Positions 12,301-24,714 of a stretch of DNA of 64,000 nt are shown here, piece after piece. Numbering within the stretch: the first letter of the stretch is position 1; every line of letters begins with the position of its first letter. This DNA comes from Sitta carolinensis. Taxonomy: Eukaryota > Chordata > Aves > Passeriformes > Sittidae. The DNA is taken from the NCBI GenBank assembly GCA_032173965.1, contig JAVUNC010000004.1, positions 62,680,501-62,744,500 on the forward strand, given 5' to 3'. The notes under the pieces are model-generated. The model saw only the letters and a list, made by a program, of their open reading frames with translations, made no database searches and had not been told where the DNA came from. A program made the position numbers and the translations under genes.

Positions 12301-14411
12301 TACACCTACCATATTTCGGGGTAATCTCCTCTGCAAACATTAACTCAGCCACCACCTATAGCCTGGGTAATCACTTAAGCAAATACTCTTTCAGTTGCTG
12401 TCTCTGAGCAAGCACCTCAGGAAGCTGTCTCTTTGCTATATGTCTATATAAATCTTCTTTAGATCAAACTGAAGTCCCAGGCAGATTCTCTGTTCACTCA
12501 AGCACAGTTTCCTTCATGTATACTGGACCACCATTTTTCCTGTGTAAGGTAGCTACAACTCATATTACTGCCTACATCTTCATTTGCAGGGTATATTTAA
12601 ATTTTTCAGATTCTAGCATCTCCAGGGCCAGTCTTACATTGCAGATATCTGCTTACACAGATAAAGGAAGTGCATGAGATTGCATGACAGTATTTCTATA
12701 CTGAAAGCAGCACAGGAATTTAGACAGCATAACACTGTCTAAAGACAGTATTCTTATATTAATATCTTTTACTCTTTCCCATTCCAATAACACTGCCCTT
12801 ATTCATTCACTAAAGACTTCATGTTTTCTCCCATAGTTTTCTTTCTGTTTGTGAGAAGTTTCTAGATAAAAAATACATTTCCAGTTTTATTTTTTTTCTT
12901 AATAATCTCTCTTGCCAATCAGTTTCCAGAAAGAATTGTCAAGGGTTTAGGTACCAGTAAGATGAAGCTGTTGTATAGGGCTGCCCTACTGCTTCAATTC
13001 CTCTATTTATCTCCAGCAATTTGCTGTCACTTCTAGTGTAGGCTCTCTACAGATCTTCCCTTCAAGTCTTAGGTACAAGGCAACTGCTACTGCTTCTGAA
13101 AAAAGATTTTTTTTTTTTTTCTGGATAAAGAGAATTATTTGAATCACAGCCATTGTATCTCTATATTCCAACACAGAATCACTCTTTTAATAAAGACCTG
13201 TGAACCCAAGCAGTATTCCACACACTCCTGTAGTTCCATGCAAGCATGATGAAACATTTGTCCTTTGAGCATGGCACAAACTAACTAGTCACTTATGAAA
13301 ACCCACTCTTTTGGAATGAACATGTTTTGGAGAGTCACAGATAATGTCATTCACTGTTAACTCACCAAGAAAGGAATGCATAGTATGTGTTGCAATGAAA
13401 ACATGCACTTCAGTTACTCTGGGAGCCAGAGCAAGAAAATTCTTCAAATAAAAATAACTTCAATATGCACACCATAAATCTAAGCAAGACTTTACGTCAT
13501 GTCTGCAGAAAATACCTGCAGTTTTTCCTAAGTGAAAAAGAATAGCATATTATTAAAAATATAAGAACTTTCGTTGTTGCCATGTCCATCTGAATTCTAG
13601 ACTAGATAGCTATAATTTCATTTTCCAGTCCTAAAGGAGAACATGGCACATGAATCACTACTCAAAAATCAAAAGCTATGGAACCTGTAGAAAAAAAATG
13701 TTGGGATTTGTAACACTTCCTTAATGGTAACATGTTTTTCCTGAGAGTCCCCTATTTTATGTACACCTGTCAGACATTTGGCTTTTTGTGTGATTTATTT
13801 TTTTATACGAATGGGGTGGTATCTCTGCAAGGGATCTCACTGTAACTTCTAGTTTAAATTTTCTCAACTGGTTGAAATAACGTATCCTTTATAGCATGAT
13901 GTCTAAAAATTGCCTATGTATACCATATAATTTTAAGGAATAGCATGATTCTAGCAATCTGGAAATAACTTCAGATATTTCTATTTCATTGTCTGCCAGC
14001 CAGGGCTAGTTTAGTTACAGTGTAATCTAGAAAGATGTATTAGACTCTATTTTACCTGTCTCATAGGCCGTTGTATAGTTTAAAGAGATGTTATAAGAAG
14101 CATTTCTGTACTTTTTCTCTAGAAAAAAAAAAAATTAAAAGTAGCCTTCCTTGTAAAACCATGCATTAATATTTTTTTTTAATTAATTCATGTACCTAGA
14201 CAGAATAATGGCTTTACTGGCAAAACTTGGCAAAAATAAAGCATGATCTGTCATTCTGTTAAAGGAAACAGGGACCATTTTCATGTTCTAGAACCAATGT
14301 GATTTTATCTCCAGCAGACCATTGCTGCAGTTTACTGACATGTGAAAGGAGATAAGGTAAACCATTCGTTTAGTAGCTGTAAAGAATGCCAGCCATGTCC
14401 TGGGGTCCATC
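9332..14411. other. unique DNA, no gene seen
   Basis: Five kilobases with no coding signal I trust. A 100-codon ATG open frame at 10345-10647 has no recognisable domain and is low-complexity (GG-rich) towards its end. A possible conserved block at 10855-11300 is listed separately. There is a T14 run at 13107-13120. Confidence 0.6.
10855..11300. promoter_or_regulatory. candidate conserved noncoding element
   Basis: This block mixes CpG-containing words with many homeodomain- and SOX-like cores and AT-rich 8-mers (for example 'tcatttaaa' twice, 'aaatgcatagcg', 'tatgattatgatttt') and has no simple repeats. That texture resembles vertebrate conserved noncoding enhancers. It also holds an imperfect 20 bp direct repeat (10878-10902 and 10918-10939). 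This is a judgement from texture only; alignment to other bird and reptile genomes is the real test. Confidence 0.2.
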
Positions 14412-14606
14412 AGGCCTGGTCAATGGAGGTGATTGTCCTGCTCTACTTTGCAGTGGTGTGGCCTCACCTCAAGTCCTGTTTGTGGTTTTGGACACCACAA
14501 TATAGGAAAGACATTAAATTATTAGAGAGCGTTCAAAGGAGAGCAACAAAGGTGGTGAAGAGCTTTGATGGAAAGCTGTATGAGGACCTGCCTGAAGTTC
14601 CAGAAG
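14412..14606 (+). mobile_element. CR1 LINE fragment, end of ORF2
   Basis: Translation in the frame of 14342-14659 contains WPHLKSCLWFW, YRKDIKLLESVQRRATKVVK and a degenerate YEDLPE. These correspond to the conserved C-terminal part of CR1 ORF2 downstream of the reverse transcriptase domain, where family members have PHLEYCVQFW, KKDIE and QRRATKLVKGL. The fragment is truncated at both ends and ends in unique sequence near 14606. The frame is still open, but the piece lacks all catalytic residues and is inactive. It is in opposite orientation to the CR1 piece that begins 280 bp to the right. Confidence 0.85.
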
Positions 14607-14884
14607 AGATGACTCAGACCACCTTTAACTCAGTTTTAAGACCTAGATATCAGCTTTAAAATTCAGTCTCTATTTTTGTGTCTAATAGTAAATTTTTAAA
14701 TTAATAACTTGTTTTTTGTCTTGGACAAACATCAGTCAGAAAATTAAGAAAGCTAATTCTTAGTACAGAGACTAAATGGTTTACCTTTCTTCTATGACTT
14801 CAGGAAGCAATCAAATTACAGCAGAGGCTTCTAAACATGAGGCCTAATTTTCAGGTGCTCTGAGCATAAGAAGCTTCTCTGATT

Positions 14885-15365
14885 CAGAGGATCACGGAGC
14901 TGGGAAGGGACCTCTGGAGATCACCTACTGCATCCCCCCTGCTCAGAGTAATGTCAACAAGAACAGGTTGCCCAAGACCATGTCATGCTGGATTTTGGAT
15001 ATCTTAAAGGATAGCCACTCTTCCTTGGTTTCTTCCAGTCTTTGACAACCCTCACAGTAAAAAATATTTCCTTATTTCTTGTATCTCATTTTCTGCCAAT
15101 TAACAGCCCTGTAAATGGGCTCTACATGGACTTGGAAATGCTGAACAAAACCCTAACCAGTAAAGACCTGCTGCTTTACTTGTGGCAGCCCTTCTTGGGG
15201 CCCTTCACATTGCCTGCCAGATTCAGCTTCAGATGGGCTTTGTTTTCCCTGAGCCCACTTCTGATGCTTGGACAGCATTTCTAAATCTCTCCTGGGTAAC
15301 CTGCCCTGCTCCCACCTCGGGTACCCTTCCTTTCTATGGCTGAGTTTGGTCAGAAGCAGCTTGTT
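14885..15365 (-). mobile_element. CR1 LINE, minus strand, internally deleted
   Basis: The left part (14885-15070) is the reverse complement of an avian CR1 3' region, with 'gggacctctggagatcac' and 'ccctcacagtaaaaaa' landmarks. The right part (15110-15365), read on the minus strand, encodes pieces of the ORF2 linker between endonuclease and reverse transcriptase (NKLLLTKLSHRKEGYPRWEQG, then ENKAHLKLNLA), with frameshifts. The whole reverse transcriptase is missing between these parts, so the copy carries an internal deletion besides 5' truncation. The terminal 8-mer repeat at the 3' end is degraded. Confidence 0.8.
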
Positions 15366-15606
15366 CCTTCCCTATTTCTCTTGCCACCTTTGTTCTCCAG
15401 CCCTGGGGTGTGCACAGCATCCTGTCCCAGCATCCCAGTGAGGAGGAGGAGAGCTGGGGGGCACCAGGGCAGCTTCAGCCCCTTGCACCAGGAACCCTCC
15501 CTGGGATAGCATGAAGCTGAGATGGAATGCGAACATTTGGGTGGGTGACAAGATCATGCCCACTGCAGGAAACCAGGGTCACACAGTGCTTCAGTAGTAA
15601 AAATTC
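15366..15606. other. moderately GC-rich unique DNA
   Basis: A GC-richer stretch without recognised coding content. It might be further decayed CR1 or unique sequence. It directly precedes (on the plus strand) the possible minus-strand polyadenylation site. Confidence 0.4.
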
Positions 15607-16080
15607 TTTATTTTAACACTTTTTTCTTTTTTACACTTTATTTCAGATAAAGTAACTACAAATTTAGCAGAACATGCAATATTTTACACCCATATCTGTA
15701 TTATATGCCAAAAAAGTTCACACATCTATATAAAGAAAATTGAGGAAGTATTTTTTACCTATTACATGTTTGAAATTAACTTGATGTATCTTACCCTTTT
15801 CAACAATGATTCTGATATTGCCAAAATAAATTTGCCTGTTCCAGAGTGGAAATTTACTCTCTTTTTAATTCTGAGTTGTAATATACTTTTTTAAAAATCC
15901 AAGGTATTAATAACAGTATTTTGATATGGATTTTTGAAAATATATGATCCTGGCACAATCCATGGAATCCCTTTTAAATAAGCTCAAATACTAATCAGTG
16001 TATACAGTCTGTAAATCTCATGAAGTTTCACTTTAAATTGTTGCAAATGTTTTTGTTTTCCAACATACATTCTACAAAAA
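15607..16080 (-). other. possible 3' UTR end of a minus-strand transcript
   Basis: Read on the minus strand, this AU-rich segment ends with two canonical AATAAA signals (complement at 15637-15642 and 15607-15612). A U/GU-containing stretch lies beyond the second, near 15575-15585, as expected downstream of a cleavage site. The segment also has the AU-rich, stop-rich look of a vertebrate 3' UTR. No coding exon was found to its right on the minus strand, so it may belong to a lncRNA, an unseen gene with a long UTR, or a retrocopy. Chance AATAAA in AT-rich DNA is the main alternative. Confidence 0.25.
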
Positions 16081-18069
16081 GGTAATACATCAAGAACCAA
16101 CTCTTTTTTTTTTTTTTTTAAATGGTTAAATACATACCTCGAACTGAGTCTAACCTGGATTCCTTCAATTCTGTCTAAGCCATGGATTTCAGAGAGGCTT
16201 TGTCAGAAATAAAATGGGGATTGAGAATGTGGATAAAGCAGCTTTCAGATGAAGGGCCATATACTTACCTTTATTTTTAGCTTTACTTTAACTTAGCTTT
16301 ATATGTATCCTTGATCTCTCCCTGTGAAAAAAAAAAAAAGGTCCTGTGTGTATTTCATCACACAATCAGTAACAGAATTATTACTTCTGTTAAAATATAG
16401 GTATTACTGAATGGTAATTGCAATGCTTATGAGGATTTCCTTCTCAAATTAATATAATGGAGTTAGCCTGGAAGTTCTGTGGAGAGGTCCAGCTGCATAT
16501 CCTTTACATATTGCATATGGAAGAATGCTACAAAATAGAAATTACTCACATGATCTCATCTTGATATCAAATCTTTGTGTATGTAAGTTATCTTTTTTAC
16601 CTAGCCTTATTTTTCATGAGTTTGTCCAGAATACAGAGTGAAAAAAACTAAAAGCTCATATAGATGAGTGGAAGACCTCAGTGAAATGGATATTACTCAG
16701 ATTTGTGGTTTTATGTTTCCAGAACAGAGGTGAAAATAGTGGACTTTGCTTTCCCAGTTAGCACAATGGAGTTGGTGAGAGAAACTTTGGGACCACACTT
16801 TCCCCTCAACTTTTTAGTTTACATTTATGTCACTCCTGGCACATGACTTCTCCAGACGTTTAATAGGTATTTAAAAGAAACAAACCACCTTTTCTTGCTG
16901 CAATCGCCCACAGAAAAAATTAGGTGCCAGGGCAGTAATCTTCTGGTTTTCCAATTTATTTTACTTTCCAATTTAATTTACTTTGGCCACTTCATTGTGT
17001 AGTGCTATGTATTTTCCTTGGTGGTAGTAAGAGATGTGTTCCCTTTTCTCTTAATCAAAACTTCAAAAAATAATGCAAATTAGGCCATGACCCTGAAGTC
17101 AAGAAATTTCTCTAGTCTGTGATTGAGCAAGCTGATTATTCAGTATGGTTTCTTTAAAGCCTTTGCAATGGAATAAGACTTTGTTAGACCACAATTCACA
17201 GCCATGGATATTTGTGTCAAGGCCTTGTGTAGGACATCTAAACCTCCCAGTTTTACATGAAACATGGACCACAGCCATTTCAGTACACAGCAGCTCATGG
17301 CAAATAGTTACTGGTAAACTCAGAGCTGTGCAATTGTAAATTTACACAAGATACCAGTTGTAGCTTAAGCAACCCAGCAGACTATTCTTTATTTTTTTTT
17401 TCTCCCAACCATTCAAGCTTTACAGCTTCATTACTCTAGAAGTGTCATGACATCACTGAAAGCAGAAGCCTTCCCAAAGACTGTAAAGCCTACACTGGTT
17501 AAGTAATTCAGCATGAATCCCAGAGCTCCTGCAAAGAAATTAATTCTTCTGTTGCATGTATAACCAGAAGACTAATGCAGAAAAGCAGACCAGAGCAGAG
17601 TAGCTAAGCTCAGTATAGGATACGAGTAGAAATAATGCTTATTTTTCAGTTCTGGTGTCCATGTTTTGCAGCATTGATGAACTGGCAAAGGTACAAGGAA
17701 GAGTCAGAGAAACTGTCTGAGTGCTGAGGGAAATGTTTTACAGTGAGAGTTAAAGAGCTCATTCTATTTAGTTCATCAAAAAGCATGCCAAGAGATTAAT
17801 TAATTAATCATAGTGTGTAAGTACTTTCATAAGAAGGACTCAGCAGTTACCGAAGGCCTTTAAATGTAATAAAAAAAGAATAAAAACATGGGAAGCTGAA
17901 AACGGTTCTCAAGAAAAATCAAGTGATGAACTGAGCACAGATATTCGTTAGTGGAGGTGATTAACCATATGAACAACCTGCCAGGGGAAGAAAAATATTC
18001 AATCTCCTGATGTCTTCATATCATGATATCTTCTGGAAATGTAGCTATCTCTTTGGAAGTTCCAAACTC
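16081..18069. other. AT-rich unique DNA, no gene seen
   Basis: No recognised exon or mobile element. There is a T16 run at 16104-16119. It could be part of a longer 3' UTR if the preceding call is real. Confidence 0.5.
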
Positions 18070-18102
18070 AAAAAGAAAAAAAAAAAAAAAAAAAAAAAGA
18101 AA
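18070..18102. repeat. poly(A) tract including 23 A
   Basis: Five A, a G, 23 uninterrupted A (18076-18098), then GAAAG. No retroelement body recognised on the left. Confidence 0.9.
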
Positions 18103-18385
18103 GATAAATTATTAGAACAAATTAGCTAACCCTTTCTTAGTTTGGTGTAACTGTGGCTTAATGATATCTGTGAATTAGTATATGTCTGAAATGTAGGTAG
18201 GAAAAAAAACAGACTAAAAGAGCAGCAGACAAAGCCAGAACACAAACTGGGAACACAGCCCACTGCCAAGCCAGGAGAGAGCTGTATGGGATAAGTGCTG
18301 ATTAGAAAAGAGCTCAGAGCTTCAAGGAAAGATAGCATCTGGCCACATTTGATATTTGTTGTACTGAAGAAAAGAAGCTTTTGTA

Positions 18386-18388
<3 letters not shown>

Positions 18389-18416
<28 letters not shown>
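18389..18416. repeat. poly(T) tract, 28 nt
   Basis: 28 uninterrupted T, located 290 bp right of the A23 tract. The A tract and T tract face each other, so the 290 bp between them would form a loop bounded by complementary homopolymers. Confidence 0.9.
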
Positions 18417-18420
<4 letters not shown>

Positions 18421-21235
18421 ATAGGATTTTAGCATCAACTTCTCTTTCCTTCTGACTTGAACTACTCAATGGAATCTGGATTTCTGGCTAACTGCTCAAG
18501 TCAGAGAAAGATAACATTGAGTTTTATAGGCTCAGTACAGAGAGTAAGGAGTGCAGTTCAGAGGCCTGTGATCTGACTAGAAACTTTTATGATCTCAGTC
18601 TTTTAGTCCTTTAGTGAGTCTATGAGTTCCCTGAGTATTTGTTGATATGTCTGTCCTGTTTAATATAATATTTGAATTAGTGGCTACAACTCTTAGCACA
18701 CAAGTTTTGCACTCCTAATGCTCTTTAATGCAATGCTAACATTGGGGGCATATTAAAGTAGTTGGAAGGTGTTCATGCAGTCAAAGCTGATACAGCAAAA
18801 GGTCTCCAAAGTTCATTTATTTTCCCTTCATCTTTAGTTGTGCATCATTTCCCAGGCTACTGAAGATTTATTTGTTTTCTTAACATACTGAAGGCTCCAG
18901 AGAGTTTTGCATTACACTTGGCAGGGATTGTATTGGTTGTAGGATCCTTGCTCTTCTGTTAGAACTGTGCCCAGTTGAAATGTACTCTTAGTCTGGGCAG
19001 ATCACCATTCTGTGTTTCCACTGAACTCATCTCACTTCTGGTCTCTTTAAATAGTTCATGAAGCTTGGCTGTTTTGAAGCATAACAGAATGACACTAATT
19101 CGTAAAGGCAGAGTTCATTGGATAATATTTCTGTGATTTATTTGATTATTTGTTTGGGTTTGTGCCTTAAAGTATTTGACAAATCATTCTTGACAGGATT
19201 TGACAAACTCTGTAAAGTTCACCAAACTTTGGTGTTTGCTTTGCAAAACATTGGTTTAGATATTAATTTAGTACCTGCATTAAAATGCACAGCCAGAGAT
19301 TTCCGTGGACCAAGCAGCGCACATCAAAAGATTCCTGTTACTGCTTCTCACCCATGATGCAGATACAAGAAAAGTTTGACTGAAGTACCAGTGCTAGTTT
19401 AGAAAACTTAAAAGAGGGTTTTTGCTGCACTTTCCAGTACTTATGGTGACAGCTGCACAGGACAGGATTGGTCTCTTTCCCGTATTCCAGGGGATTCTAA
19501 CTCAGTTTCCAAAAAATAAGATAAACTAGTCAATTCTGCATGCTGCCCTAACCAGATGACTGTACGTATTCTGGTGCTGTGTCACCAAAGTCTCTGATGT
19601 TCCAAGTCACATTTGTTCCCTCTTGTTCCAAAAACACACATTTTTAAGCAGGCAGCTCTTCAAACTTAACCTTGGTTCTGACTGTCAGGTGTGTCTTTTG
19701 GGACTTTTGAATCATAGTCCACTTTAAGAGTTTACAGCCAAATGTTAGTGTCTTACACCTGTGCAAGGCTATTCCTTCCTTGGCAGAACCAAAAGCCAAA
19801 ATAAATCCATGTTAGCTATTCTTTTCATATGCTTAACAGGAAAAGTTTGGGTCTCTCAGTAATACTGTAGTGGCTCTTCAAGGCTAGAGAGAGGAGATAG
19901 AGATACAGATTTATTTCTATGCCAGTAATGTGAATAAGTAGAATGGACTAAATTCAAGGCTCAAACGGGTTGAATAAGAAAATACCACTTAAATTGTAAA
20001 ACAGCTCTTGAAATTCTCCAGAATGGAATGTTCCCATGATTCTTAACCAAAAATACAGAAATAATGAGGGTGATAATAATATGGTTTCCCACTTCTATCC
20101 TTCTACAATGATGACTTTCACATCACTGATAGGGATGCTAGTAGAGGAGGTGCATGACTGAAGCCTGCAATTACATCATTTAAGCTGAGTTAACTTTTAT
20201 AATATTTTCCTCCCATAATCTTTAATGGGATATAGGTTATAGTTAACCCATGCACATCTATGACTATCAATAGGTAGAGTCTGGCACAGTAGTTATCTAT
20301 TTCAGCTGTGCTTTAGACTGAATTGCATGACAGTATCCGCAGTCTTTTGTTACTTGTGTCATCCTTGCTGTTATGTGACACCTTTCACACTGTTCATATT
20401 CACATCCTGTACAATCTGAAAGGCATCAGAGTCCTGTATATCTTCCACAGCCAACATGCAGCTTAGCATGATTAAACTGATTTGCTGGGGGTTTTGATTC
20501 ATGCATATATAGAAAGCATTCTGTGAGCTCTCTGTAGATGGGGATTTCCAGTCCTTAGAGAATTTTGAAATTGTTTTCAATTAATTCAGATAATTCACTG
20601 GGATTATCTAAACATTTGGTACCTTTCTGACAAATCAGAACTTAAACTGCTGAAAATAAACTCTGATTTAATTCAACAATTTCAATTTGGTTTAATAATA
20701 TATATAATGCACATGTAAAGTATTTAAGAGCAAAGACATTAGACTACACTTTGACACTACAAAAAAAAAAAAAAACAAGACAGTTTGAGTCCATCACAAT
20801 TTTGCTGTTTCTTTTTTCTTCAAAATGGAATTTCATAAATTTTCAAAAAAAGACTAAGTTGTGGTAAGCAGTTGAAATGTCCTAGTTTTTCAACCAGAGC
20901 TCTTCCAGCCATCCCTAGTTAATATCCTCAGAAAGGAGCCAACAGAGCAGGAAGACGGTTAGTGACTTACCATGAAGTATAACATAATAAATGGGTTAAT
21001 CCCAAAGAGAAACAAATATTCCTGAGTACCATATTATATTGATTTAAAGACTGATTGAAAGGTTATCTATCAATATGTTAGGGTATGCAAATACAGACAG
21101 ATATCTCTTCATGGTATCATATTGGTCTAGTCTGCTTAAAAGCATTGCATAGCAGCTGCTGCAGGTCAAGATTTTTTTTTTTTTTTATTTTGTGTTAAGC
21201 ACTTGAAGTCCTACTTTGAAAAATCAACAGGTAAA
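18417..21235. other. unique DNA, no gene seen
   Basis: No gene or interspersed repeat recognised. There are homopolymers at 20761-20775 (A15) and 21172-21186 (T15, just left of the CR1 copy). Confidence 0.6.
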
Positions 21236-21650
21236 CAGGGACCTCCTGAGGTTGTACTCATCCAACCCCCTCTTCTCAAGCAGGGTCACTTAGAGCAAGT
21301 TACCTAGGCTCATGCACAGCTGAATTTTGAGTATATCCACAGATGGAGACTCCACAGCCTCTCTGGATAGCCAGTTCCTATGATTGATCACAGTAAAACA
21401 TTGTGTTCAGCTTTATTGAGATGGAATTCCATGTTTTGATTTGTGCCCATTGCCTCTTGCCCTAAGCACTGCTGCTCACCTTCAGTCCCTCCCATGAGGT
21501 ATTTATACACTTTGGTAGGACCTCCTTCAGCCTTCTCTTCTCCTAGAGAAGGGGCTGAACAATCCCAGCCCTCTCAGATTCCCTTTATACAGCAGATGTT
21601 CCAAGCCCATAGTCAACTCTGTGGGTCTTCACTGCTTCTGCAACTGTAAA
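21236..21650 (-). mobile_element. CR1 LINE 3' fragment, minus strand
   Basis: The reverse complement of an avian CR1 3' region is clear throughout. Landmarks include 'tccaaccccct' with 'caagcagggtcac', 'gatggagactccacagcc', 'tttgtgcccattgcctc', 'gaggtatttatacac' and 'agccttctcttctcc'. Only the last 400 or so bases of the element are present, covering the end of ORF2 and the 3' UTR. The terminal 8-mer repeat is missing at the left edge, and the copy is 5'-truncated at the right, as usual for CR1. The 68-codon open frame at 21443-21649 on the plus strand is antisense to it. Confidence 0.9.
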
Positions 21651-24600
21651 GCTGCACTTTCATTTTACACATTAGTGCTACAGCAATCAGTTAAGTTTTG
21701 ACTACATGAGTTATGTTCTAACTTAACTAATGTATTATAAGTACATTTCTTAATGACTTTTTGGAAGCAAATTACGAGTTAAAGCTAATCTGTGGGCAAA
21801 GCACTCTGCTGACTCATGTTACTTTAGTTTATTTAAGTGCCTAATAGGTCTGTAGTTGTGAACATGGTACATTGTAGAACATTTCAAGGATTTTCACTGG
21901 GGTCTTATTGACTTCAAGCTACAATTATTCATCGATCAAGTGAAAGGCCGTGTGGTGTCATATGTTATTTGAAGGTGAGAATGAGCCACATTATTGCAAG
22001 GGGCTCCTCTTTTGTGCTTTTGTGTGTGTTTGTTTTGCTTTCATTATTATTACCCAGCATTATCAGAGAATCAGTAGATCCATTCCCTGAATGTGTTTTG
22101 GGTTTGTTTTTTTTTTTTTTTTCCTTTTTAAGTCTATCACCATGTAACATTCTTAAAAATTAGGTAAGCAGACTAGGTCAATAACCACAGTGTCTGAAGT
22201 TACCACAAGTTGCAGCATATTATATCAGATTTGTGACTAACATATACATTGGTTAAGCCCTACCTTCTCTGACCAGAGAAATAGTGTTGGTGGCATCCTT
22301 AAAAAAGAAATACATATAGAACAGTTTTCAGAAAAAAAATCAAAACCTCTCACTGAAGATGAACAATCTTCAGTAAACAACCAGCCTGTATTTACATTAT
22401 TCACCATTTTCACCCAAGCATTTTTTCATGTAAGATATACAAGATCTGACACTGGATAAATAACTGTGGGGAACAGAAACCCCATTTACAGTGAGATTTG
22501 GAGCCATTTTATGATCTCAGTAAAAGATAATTTTTGGACATGCCTTGCATAGGAAACTAGCACTACTGTTTCCATGGCTTGATACATTTTCTGCCTGCAT
22601 TTCATTTAGGAAATAAACATGTGTTTCTTTACCACCCAAACTTTAATACATTTCAGGGGAGAAGGCTCTTTTTTTAACTGTGACTCATTCTTTGCTAATT
22701 CATACAAGATGGAGCTGACAAAATAATAAAGATTTTGGAGGTATTTTTACCATGTTTGTCACTTCACCAAATGACAGTGCAAAGTTCCCTTGTCTGAATT
22801 TTGATCAAATACTTACCAGGAATGCTAAGCCTTTCAGAATCCCATAGTACCTGTTTCATGGCATGTGAGTTATTTGCTTTCATCTCCCCTTTACTGCATA
22901 AAAGAGGATCTGAGGCTGTAAAAACTTCAATCCAGAGATTCATGCAGCTGTACATAACAGATCCTTCCTCTCTCGTCATTGCAGCACAACATCAAACCAA
23001 ACAAAATGTCTCAGAAAGCTACAGTATTCGCAGTGAGGCTGTCACAGATCCCTTTTTCTGCTTTTGAAAGAAGTGGCTGAATGCCCAGCACCTGCCTCCA
23101 TACTGACATTTTCTGAAACGCCAAGGTAAAAGAATCAACCTTTGTCAATATCATCTCAGTGATTTTTAGAAACAATGAAACGAAATGAAAAGCCTCAGTC
23201 TCTATCCTTGGTTCTTGAATACAGGATTAAAATAAAGGACACATGATTTTATTGATTTAATGAGGGATGGAGACTTCAGTGGAGCATTCCTTATAATTAG
23301 AGAACAAGCCATGTTTGCAGGTCTCACAACCAGTTCTTCCCCATTTATTTGGCTTTCCCCATTTCTTGAGAACTTGTTTATGTATTTGGCTGTTAAAATG
23401 GCCCACAGAGTTCACTCCTGTGCTGCATGAAGCATTCAAATGCCTGCAGTGATTTCAGTCTGTCTCTCTCAACAGGGAAAGGAAGAAAGACTGAAGGGAT
23501 TGCAGCACAGTTCTGTAAACCAAAGAGATGAAGAAGAGCAGATAGGGGGAGAGAGAGGTAAAAAACTTTTAAAATGTTAGATAAAACACAGCAACAGCAA
23601 CAGGAATAACACCTCCTACCTATGAAGTAGGCTGTGTGCAGAATGCATTAATCTTTGAGTAAACTTTATCTAGATAGGAATCCCTCCCCCAGCTATAAAC
23701 TGAGATGTAAGCTAAAGAAGTTCACTCTTAGTGTTTCATGGTAGATTGATTCATGAACAGTGAATTAATCTCCTCCCTTAGACCTTTTACCTTGGGTTGT
23801 GTTTTCTTTTTTTTTCTTTCAGTATTCATATGATACAAAATGACATTTTCATATGGTAATCTCTCCTCCTTGTAGCATTGCTCTTCAAGATTAGCCAGAG
23901 GGATGAAACACAAACAGTGACTCCCCAGGAAAGCAAAAAAAAAAGAAAAAAAAAAGCCAACAGAAGGCAAAACCAAACTGAAAACTAAAATTCATTCCTT
24001 ATTGTCGATTTGTCTGTGTGATAGCAATAACAGAGTTACCAAGGCTTAGCATATGTAAATTTAACACAATGGATGTAGGTGTATGTCATAAACACCTACA
24101 GTAGTAGTTCTATGTACATAAATACATATAAATAAGCCACATATACAGCACTTATTTTGCCTACAAGTTAAACTTTCTCCATTCCCTTTAGTGTTACTGA
24201 CTCTGGACTTGAAAAGTTAGAAAGAGACAGTGCCTGGACATGCAGTTTCCAATCCCAGCCCTTCCCCTCTCCCCATTTTGGTTTTCCCAAACTGAGCTAC
24301 TGTCCCTCTGCCCATCTCTATCTTAGTAGGCAAGTGAGTCTGAAACCAGGGGGCAAAATAATTTCTTCCCAATTTCCTTAAGCTATGCAAGATAACCTCT
24401 CTTTCAAGGGCAGATGCTAAAATGTGCACAGAGTTCTGATGTCTAGATAGTTATGAAATATAGGTGTAGGGCTCTGCACATGCAGAAGAGAAATGCATCC
24501 CAAATGAAGTGCTTTTATTAAAGAAGTATAATCACAGGGATAACTAATTATGTCAATACCACATAGTTAATTAAACCCATTATAGTTACTATTCCCATGA

Positions 24601-24714
24601 AGAGGAGGTCAGACAAAGCAGCCATCCCCCTGACTCTCCTGTGCTAACAAAAGAGAGAGAAATTAAATATATTAAACAATGCTTCTCATTCAGGAGTTAG
24701 CAAGACTCATTGAA
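21651..24714. other. unique DNA, no gene seen
   Basis: No gene recognised. Short open frames such as 22801-23067 (88 codons) lack known domains. T16 at 22107-22122 and an A-rich stretch at 23935-23955 are the only low-complexity pieces. Confidence 0.6.
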
